The notes beneath the pieces are model-generated. The model saw only the letters and a program-made list of their open reading frames with translations. It was not told the DNA's origin and did not search any database. A DNA stretch of 10,463 nt from Tetmemena sp. SeJ-2015 (lineage: Eukaryota; Ciliophora; Spirotrichea; Sporadotrichida; Oxytrichidae): positions 1 to 10,463 of the forward strand of contig JAJKFJ010023770.1 in assembly GCA_027382625.1 (NCBI GenBank), in the 5' to 3' direction. Positions within the stretch are counted from its first letter, which is position 1. The number at the start of each line of letters is the position of its first letter. The position numbers and the translations under genes were made by a program. This document shows positions 1 through 9,100 of this stretch, piece after piece.

Positions 1-124
1 CTAGAAGACTTTAGATTGCCTGTTTAGGGTAAAAATTTAGCATGATTATAAGTATTAATAAAGAAATTAATTATACACAACTTATTTTCACTTTCTTATC
101 ATATTATGGGGTTTTGGGGTTTTG
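1..124. mobile_element. End of a TBE-like transposon (partial, continues left)
   Basis: Positions 108-124 read GGGGTTTTGGGGTTTTG, the reverse complement of the 17-bp C4A4 block at the outer tips of TBE elements of Oxytricha. TBEs are about 4 kb germline-limited elements with inverted terminal repeats of about 78 bp (expected here near 47-124), encoding a DDE transposase that takes part in genome rearrangement (established knowledge). The ATT at 125-127 fits their ANT target duplication. Positions 1-107 are AT-rich with no recognisable frame; the transposon genes would lie left of the window. The element lies inside the coding region of the large minus-strand gene, so it behaves as a very large IES. 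I could not compare the inner repeat sequence with a reference. Confidence 0.82.
108..124 (+). repeat. G4T4 telomere-type block at transposon tip
   Basis: Two complete GGGGTTTT units plus one G, exactly 17 bp. It lies at an internal position with coding-like sequence to its right, so it is a transposon tip rather than a chromosome end; a real telomere would be the end of the molecule. Confidence 0.85.
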
Positions 125-127
125 ATT
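125..127. repeat. TBE target-site duplication / possible pointer (ATT; AAT on minus)
   Basis: ATT directly abuts the G4T4 block, matching the 3-bp ANT duplication known for TBE insertion. Read on the minus strand it is the in-frame codon AAT that follows lysine and isoleucine codons of the large gene. The other copy would lie beyond the left edge. Confidence 0.7.
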
Positions 128-3100
128 GATCTTCTCCCTGCTCAAATGCATACTTAGCCTTTCCAGCACGTTCTAGTTTAGGACCAGCTCACCTGAGTCG
201 TACTATTATAAAATTCATTCATTATAAATTATCATACATGTCCTTGATGTCTTTGAGGTGCTTGACAAAGTTCTCTCTGAGCAGTTCGTTCTCCTGGTTG
301 ATCTGCATCTGCCTGTTCAGTTTGTCGAACTTTGGCTTGTTGTTGCACAGACAGATCAGCAGGTAGACCTTCCCAAACTTGAGGATCAGAGTTTGCTGCA
401 ACTCCTGCACCAACTCGTAGCTCCAATAGGCGAAGAAGACCGTGTTCGCTAATACAATCACCTAAATAGAATTATATATTGTATTGAGTGTGTTTTTATT
501 TGTTGCAATCATGAAGAAGAAAGCGAGTTTGGTGCTGTCAGAGAGGTACACTAAACAAAATGGGTGAGAAGAAAAGAACTTAATTTACCACCAGTGGTGT
601 TAGACTAAGAGGAGGTGCTGTCTGAGTTCAAAGTCACTGAGTTAATATCCAAGATGAAGAACAACCCACAAATCTTTTATAAAATAAAACAAAGTTATTA
701 TTTCATTTGTAAAAGATGGTGATGTTAGAGGTGATGAGGGAGAGAGTTTCTAGGTTGTTGAGGATTACAGTTTGGAATGGCTTTTTCTTGATGGTCACAA
801 AGAGAAACCCAATTAGAATCATGAAGATAGTCAACGCCTGCAAGAATATTAATTAACTTTGGAGAAATAAGTTACTTGGGAAATGATGCCATAGGAAACC
901 AAATATACTGAAATGAAGATTAGGATTATCTTGCGGAACATAAATAATATCTATGATGTTTCATATTTTCTTGTACATGATAACTACCTCCCAATAGTAG
1001 AATTGATTCTTGTAGCCTCTATACAAGAAACCAAACTAGGCCTTGGTCTCAACAGCCTCCAGTCTCTGTCTCTTTCTAGTAAGCAGCACAAGAGCAAAGA
1101 ATATAAATTAGAATGGTATTCCAATTCCCCATACTATGATGCCTGGCAAGGCAATGAGGAGAGAGAAGTACTAGTGCTAGCTTGAACTGCAAATTATATT
1201 CAAGTCTTCCTTATATAAAATAAGTAGGAGTGCATTAAATTAGATTGCTCCTTATTTCTTCTGTCTGTGTCAACTGCGATGCAACTGAAAAAAGAATAAG
1301 TTAATAAAGTAAGCTTACTCAAAAGCCTTAAAGAAGAAAGACACTAAAGAGGGGTGCACCAGGAACAACAAGATCACCAATCAATTTAAATCATAGAACA
1401 AATCAATGTTTATAATGTTCTTTATGTGAATGATGACATGGCTTTGGTTCTTAGGACTTATTTGTCCTTGTTCTTGCAAGATATCAACCACCAAATAAAG
1501 TAGCAGCCAAGTCCAAGCAGTACAGGAAGCACTGCAAAAATCAGCAACTTCAAATACAACAGACTTGATGTCACTCCCTAGCTACTGTCTATCTCTTAGT
1601 TAGAGCTCTTGGTGCTGTCAGTCTCCGAACTAGACCCCATCTTAATAAACTTATCAATCTTAATAAGATTAAAATATTTATAACTTTATTTTGAAATTCA
1701 TTTTGTTTATTGAGGAAGCAGTCGATGGAGAGAATCTAAGTAGAAGTTTGAGCAACTGGTTACGAGGTGTTGAAGAACTTGACCACCATGGCGGGCCAGT
1801 TAAAGTTGAAGGTGGCAGTCATAATGATGAGCTGCAAGTGGTTCATGAGGATCTTTTGGAAAATTGACATAACATTCTTCTTCACAAGGGCTCCATTTAG
1901 AGTTGATCTAATCAAAATCACCACTACAAAAATTATATAGTGATATAATTTTTAAGATACTACAAAAACAGCTAGTAGGAAAAGGCCAGAGAGTCTGAGA
2001 ACGTTTTGAGTTTGATCGGGGCAGGCAGAGCACTCGAAAGTTCCAGTACGAGAGTATCCATTTATGCAGGTGGAGCAGAGGATCCCTTGATATCCATAGG
2101 CGCAAGTACCCTATGGATCGTATGAGGGAGCAACAATTCCTAAGCAAGCAGCTGTATTTAGGCACTAGATAAAGTTTGAAGAGGTGTTCCTCAATCTCCA
2201 ATAGCCTGGCTATGGACCGATGAAAGACCCACCATAGTAAATAAATCTTAAACAAGGAAATAAATAGCAAATTGCAACTGAAGTTGGGCAAGTCTGACAT
2301 GTTCCTGGAGAGTCCATCCTAACTAAAGCATAAGAACTTCCAGACGGGCACTAACTACAACTTCCTGAGTCAGTAAACTATTCTCCCAGCTCGCACTGCC
2401 TCAATTCAACGTCCACATCAAAGGTTGCTTGAGTAGTGTTCAAAGAGGAAAGGATAATTATTCTCATTTTAATTAAATTTATTAAGGTAATCTTAGTTGG
2501 ATGGTTTGGTTTAATCGATGCCATCTGTTTCAAATTGAATGGAATAGGTAAGGCCAGGTGCCGCTGTAAATTGTAAGCCGCTTACTTTAAAAACTCCATT
2601 TACGGAGTAGAAGCTAGTAGTTCCCTCCAACACTGGCTTGTAGGAATTGTAATATGATGAACTGCTGTTTTATTAGTTTGCACTTATCCCCACGGATAGC
2701 TTAGCTGTATTAAAAATGAATTTCCAGACATTTTGTGTATTGTCAGTCGTAACTATTTGACCATATTAATCCACCAATGCCACATACACAGTATCTAAAC
2801 TACCTCCACTCCTAAACGAGCTCAGAGAGGTATTTGTAGATACTTCACCATCAGAACTTGTGGAGTTATCAAGGTTCCTTCTTTTACTAGCTGCACTTGT
2901 GGAGGATGTGGAGAAGTTTCCCTTCACTAGTTACTCATACTAACTCTCAGTTATCTTTCCCAATTTCTATGAAAAGCAGGCTATGTTATTTCCATACACC
3001 TCTGCAGAATTTAATTCAACCAAACAGATCAATATACTCTTAATCTTAATTGCTGGAGTAGGTAAGGAGCTCATCACTTTCATAAATAGGCTCGTTATGA

Positions 3101-6100
3101 GTCCAGTAGATAGCACCTCCAGATTCTTTTGCTTTATTCTTGGTAAAGTAATTATTGCCTGTGAAGGTTAGATTGCAGCTACTGTCCGCGTCAGTGCATT
3201 CGTAATAAATAGCTCCTCCTTTCTCTTCAGCATACCCACCTGTGAAAGTAGAATTGTGTATGGTCAGGTTCAGCACGTTTGAGAGATAAAGAGCTCCTCC
3301 TGATTCGCCGTAGGCTTTTGCATTTTCGAACTTTGTCTTCTCTCTAAGATAAAATGTTTTAATCTACTTTGTTATTCTTACATGGTGTATTTGGAGGCAG
3401 TTGCTTTGTCAGTTGCAAACATAATTAGAGCGATGGCTCCACCTGAATCGAGAGCGTTAGTATTCTTGAAATAGCCGTTTGATACTTTGAAGGCTGGACA
3501 AGAAAGACAGTAGATCCCTCCTCCATGAGAATAATAAGATAAAAGTTTACAAATGAGAGATGGTCTGATTAACATTAGTTCCATCTACAAATTATTATTT
3601 CACAAGAGAAAGCTTAATTACGATTAATCTGCAAGTTATCAGAATAGAAACTGGTATAAGTCAAGTATATCGAGTTCGAGGGATATGTATTCATTACCAC
3701 AGTAAAAATTTAATATAAACATTTTTCTACAGTATTACTTATTGTCAGCTAAAAAGGTTTTGATATCAGCAAATTGAGATTACGTTCTAAACTGATTGAG
3801 TAGAGTAGATGTCGTCTCCATATATTTTTGCCACGTTTTGCTTGAAGATGGATCTCTCATCAATCAGCAAGTAATTAAAATGAAAGAGAATATTTCATTT
3901 AGTATAAATTATACTGCTGGGCACTTATTGCACCTCCGATATAGGCTACATTATTCTCAAAGTAGCACTTTTTCATTATGATACTGGACTCTAGACACAT
4001 AATATGAAATAATTGATAAATTCTTACAGCCGCTAAGAAAGATTGCACCTCCTAAGTAAGATAAGCCATTTAAGAAATTGACTTGCTCCATTATAAGATC
4101 CACACCCACCAATATGTAGAGGAAGGAGCCTTGAGTGTTTATATTGTTTTCAACTTTCTTGAGTTAAGTAGCACTATAGATTAAGTTAATGGATAATCTC
4201 AAGTTCATTACGAATTTGAGCGATCGGTTGAGTCTTGAAAAGTAGTAAAAGAAATTTAGACTGTAGAGAAGCCAATAAATAGTCCTCTAGTCGCCTGACT
4301 GTTTTTGTTGTCTGTGAAAGTGCAGTGCGAGAACTGCACCCCATACCCATACATCACTTGCACTGTAGTCATAATGTAATTTTTAAGATAAAATTTAGTT
4401 TGAACGGCTGAGTTGTTGATGAAACTCACATTAGTGAAGATGATAGGTGCGCTCTAAACGAATACATTGACTTTAAAGAATAATGTTATTACAGCTAAGG
4501 ATCCAAATATGTTGACAGTAGAAATCTAATATATTTAAATGAAAAAAATTATCTCCTCAAGTGCAACATTTTAGCTGAAGATGGTATCAGTAACATTCAT
4601 GAAAGACTGAGCAAGCACTCTAATTGCTCCTACCCCTTGTAAAGCTAGGTTATCATGGATATTTGCGTTTAAGATATCTGCACTTGCAGCAAGATCTTAA
4701 AAACAAATGATAAATTTATTTATTTACGTATTTATCTAAAGCTATTCCTGGGCACGACTTGGCAATGTTATAGTAGATTTTAATATTTCAAAGACCTCTT
4801 TAATAAATTGAATGAGATCTCAGTTCCATCAAAGTGAGCAGAAGTTTGCAGAAAATTGAAGCCCACACCGCTAAACCCACAAAGTTGAATTATAAAAGAC
4901 AAATTAAGTAAGCTATGTTTATAGCCGGAGTTATCTAAAAGGTATTATGATTTAAGAAAAGCATACTGTATATCTTAGAGTTGTAGTCATATAAATTGAA
5001 TACTCCTCCTGATCCTATGACAGGGCCTGATTTTAAAATTGATTATGTGTAAAATGATTGAAGATATTTTGTAAATTTGCAGTATCTGAAGATATTGCTG
5101 CGAAGGATTACTAGCCTGGATGCTAGGAAGTAGAAGACTGGCAACTACTGGCTCTATATACTTTATACATAATCATAGTGCTCCTTGTAGCTGTAGCTTG
5201 TGTCGCATTAGAAAGTAGAGTAGCTTATATAAATATGGAAAGATTAAAACTGAAATTAAATTATCAGAATTTACTCAGTGTTTTGAGAAGCTGAATTTAA
5301 AATTGAACCAATTCCCCCAGCTATAGCATTTGAGACAGTTGTTCCATTAACTGTTAGCTTGTAAGATTCAGTATTCATAATAAAACCGCCTGCACTAAAC
5401 ATCAAATAATTAAGGAAATAGAGATATGCAATTCTATTTGCCATCTAAATAATAATTTTTGGTAATTTAATCTAATTCTGATATGAAATTGATGGTTAAT
5501 CATTCCAAGATATTTCTCAACAATTTTGATCATCTAAATTTGGCCTCTCTTGGCATTTTGCAGATTCAAGAGTATTCCTAATCCAATGAATAATTTAGAA
5601 AGCTTATAGACCTAAAGTTAAACAAAAAACTTAAAAGAATTTTTTTAATGTGAAGATTCATCATTAACAATGACAAAATTCATGGATACACACCAAAATA
5701 AAAAAATTGGTCAAGCAAAGTCTAATCTGGAAAGGGCTTTAGATGTCCATTATTCCTCATTCTTCTTATGCTTTTTCTTCTGGGCCTGTTATATAAATTT
5801 CATTCATACTATTGCTAAAAAAAAGAACAAAGGATTGTTAATTTAGATGCTCCAACCACATTCTTTTAATAGTTCAAGGATAATAAATATAATATTTATA
5901 ATTTATACTCAGCACTAAATCTATAATAATTAATTTTTCATTTCTTAATTATTAGCATGAATGATTTTAGTTTACTCTAAATATTTGTAATGGTGACTTG
6001 GTTGATAGAGAGTTGCATGGTTGGGCTATTTATATTGACTACTCCTCCCATTGCTGTAGCCATGAAGTTGTTTAACTAAGAGTTGGAGATACTCACTACT

Positions 6101-9100
6101 TTGTCTAACCCTTATGCTGAATTAACCACCGATATCCCCATAAATCCTCCCATTATTGCCTTGCCAGAGTCAAAAATAATTTTAAGACAAATTTATTTTA
6201 GTCAGCAACCACCTTAAATATAAAAATCCAAATGAAAACTTAACAGTTTTGTGATTAAGGTTTATCAATGATACCTTTGGAATTTTCAATCAGCATTATG
6301 AACCCTCCCACTTGAGACTAACTATTCTTCATAGTGCATTCACTTATAGTGAACTGGAGAGAATCTTAAAATATATTTTTAATTTTTGAATTTCCAGCTA
6401 TGATGCCTCCATAGAGTGCTGAGTTTCCCTCATATGTTGATCCAGTAAATTAAAAATATTAAGTTGCCAGAATTTTTCAGCATTATTATATTTATCAGAG
6501 AATATAGTAGAAATTAAAGAGAAGACTCCTCCATTCAGACTCACAAAGTTATTCAAGTAGTTGTTATTTGAACAAGTCACTTATGCGTTACTGAATTGCA
6601 TGATGCCTTCGAAGTTAAAATTTTAAATATCTTTTTCTTAAAATTTAAAGTCATATTGAACATTTTGAATTCTTGAACTAGCAAAGTTTATGTATTAAGA
6701 CCATTTGGTCTGGTCAAAGCTACCTCTTATACAAAATTAAATAACGAGAAATTTAACTCTGAAAGAAACTGTAGAATCAGACATGGTAAACACGAGACCT
6801 TAGTGATCTGAGTAGATAAATTAGTAGTAAGCGTTTTTAGCTTGAGATGAGAAAGAAGTTTCATCTCTTAAGAATTTAGAACCAGTGATGGAAATATTTA
6901 TTTTCCAAGATCTGATCTCATATTTAATTAATCATGATGGAAATAGTGCTAGCCTATGAAACGTGGATTTGTGCCCCTGATTCAGAAACCTATGGGTTAG
7001 TAAGCACATTATTTTTGAATTGGGTGTTTGATATCACTAGATTTGCATCCTAATTGTCTAGATAGATCATACCTTTTCCATCTTTGCATTAACTCTCCAT
7101 AATTAAACTGTCTTTGAATAATTTCTAATGAGTATAAGATTTTTATTTCATGCTTTGATGGTAATTAAACTTGAACTACCATCTCCCGTGTAATAGAAAG
7201 CAATATAAAATTTACTAGTTATTGAATAGAGAAGTGCGCCATCTGAAGATACTTATCCTTGATCGAGTGTGACTTCTTCGAGGTATATATCTGCGTCATC
7301 CATAGCGTAAATTACTCCTCCTTAATCTAATGTGTAAAAAGAAAATTATAATTCATGATATCTGCCTAGGTGTCAGTGAAGTAGGTGTTGGTTAGTGTAA
7401 TATCGCAGTCTTCGCAATAGATCGCTCCTCCTTTGTTTGCCTGGATAGATTAGAAAACATTTTCTTAAATAGAATATTAATAGATTAGTAAGTGGTATCT
7501 TCTTCTGTTAGAGATATTTGTGAGCTAAGAGAATATACTCCTCCACTGCTTGCCTTTTAGCAGTTTGAATATTAATTTGTAGAAGATTCAATTCAAACTC
7601 CGTATTTACATTTTATATTCAAGAATATTCTGCAAATTTCTTTAATTTTCACTAGAATTATCAGAACCTCTTAGAAATAAAAATTCGCCTTAATTTAAGA
7701 CATTCTCTTGAAAATAGATTTTAATTATAGAAAGAGGAATTATTTTAACTTCTAAGGCTTCTAGAATAATATTAAATAAGTCCTAGCAAATAACTTATAT
7801 TTTAAAGACGACTTGAGCTTTATTCTTGTTAATTTATATTATAATTAAGAAATTAATCGTTTAATAGAAACTTCTTCAATCTTTAATTTACTCATTTAAA
7901 TTATATATATTTTCACAGTCAAAATTACTAATTATCAGTCTTTAACAATAAACATAGACACCTATGTTTCTTTTATATCTATAGTAAAGTTAGTTTGCAA
8001 ACTGATCTTTATCATTAGTTTATTTTTAAATTTAAAATTGGAATTAAATTGTGGAGCTAGAAGTGGCTTCAAAATCAAACACACTTCCAATTGAAGTGGA
8101 ATAAGTTTAAAATTATTAAACAGAAGTTTAAGTTTGACTTGTATCGCATGTGATTTGCACGTTGGAGATTAAATATAAATATGTTTTTAATTTATTTATA
8201 ATTTAAGATTTGGATGTCGAAGTCACTATGCATATAAATGAAAGTGCCTCTTTGAGCAGCCCAAATATCCTCAAACTTGGAATTCTATATTACTATATCT
8301 GCCTTGTTTGAATTCAACACAAAAACTTTCCAAATTACAATTTATTGTTTAGAAAAGATAAATTATTAACATAGAAAAGAATAAATAGAGGCCATTTAAG
8401 GCAAATTTAATGGAAAATTATTTATTATAAATCCAATTTAATTTATGGATCTTTAAGGGCTAAAGTTAAAAGATAATCCACTTTTGATTTTTAAATAAGA
8501 TTTTCAATGATAATTAATTTATTAAAAAAGGTAATTGAAATAATTTAAACTCCACCGCTTTGGTACTATGAATAGATATTAGAAAGGTCTGAATTCACTA
8601 TACTCAAATCTATTTCCTCATATTAAAATATTTTTATTAAGTTGATTTATTTCCTCAACATCAATATAGGCTAAAAAAAATTAATTAAATTTTAATTTGG
8701 GCTCAGATTTTAACTAAATTTAATTTGAATGATCTTACATTTACTTCAAAAATATATCCATTCTTATTTGATCATTTTATGATATCAAAGATTTAATAAA
8801 TAATTTAATTGTTAAGGCTAATCCTCCTCCAACAACTTCGTTTGCAATATTTTCAAGCTCCTTTTTAATATTTGAAGAAGATATCCCACTTAATCATTAA
8901 TAAATTTTAGCTATATTTAAGGTGTATTTGTATTTGATTTGAATGTGGTGTCTTCTAGGAGGAGAGTGAGTTTTATTTTCTAGCCATTGTCACTTTATGC
9001 AAAGAACAGAAATCAAATATAATTAGAATCTATATTTAAAATCCTCCATCTGAGAGTGAATAAGAATCTGAGATATCGAAAGTACCCATATCAGTATTTA

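Larger units (their letters stand above)
410..1968 (-). other. Polytopic membrane domain
   Basis: Eight or nine hydrophobic helices after removal of IESs and introns. Starts (plus coordinates): near 1990 (L-F-L-L-A-V-F-V-V), 1830 (L-Q-L-I-I-M), 1560 (L-L-I-F-A-V-L-P-V-L-L), 1378 (V-I-L-L-F-L-V-H-P), 1175 (F-S-L-L-I-A-L-P-G), 925 (I-I-L-I-F-I-S-V-Y), 835 (L-T-I-F-M-I-L-I-G), 735 (S-L-I-T-S-N-I-T-I-F) and 520 (L-A-F-F-F-M-I-V). The loop near 1050-1090 carries K-R-Q-R-L-E and G-F-L-Y-R-G-Y-K, the most conserved cytosolic signature of the family. All three introns and seven to eight IESs fall here. Confidence 0.8.

Noticed and set aside
108..124. True macronuclear telomere
   Set aside because: Only two repeat units, internal position, orientation and adjacent ATT fit a TBE tip better.
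219..221. TGA as the end of the large gene
   Set aside because: It falls inside an 8-bp-repeat-flanked 16-bp insert, and the frame beyond is coding-like up to the transposon. Kept as an alternative in the feature list.
455..511. Fourth intron ending at TTTAG before V-I-V-L
   Set aside because: No donor gives the right frame, whereas the TGATTG repeat joins the helix exactly.
913..1185. Plus-strand ORF of 90 residues
   Set aside because: It is antisense to the well-supported membrane helices of the large gene and crosses the IES at 938-978.
1908..2300. Minus-strand ORF of 130 residues in the standard code
   Set aside because: Wrong frame: the correct minus frame gives the Cys-rich module with regular cysteine spacing.
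3796..3981. Plus-strand ORF of 61 residues
   Set aside because: Antisense to two beta-helix coils and one IES of the minus gene.
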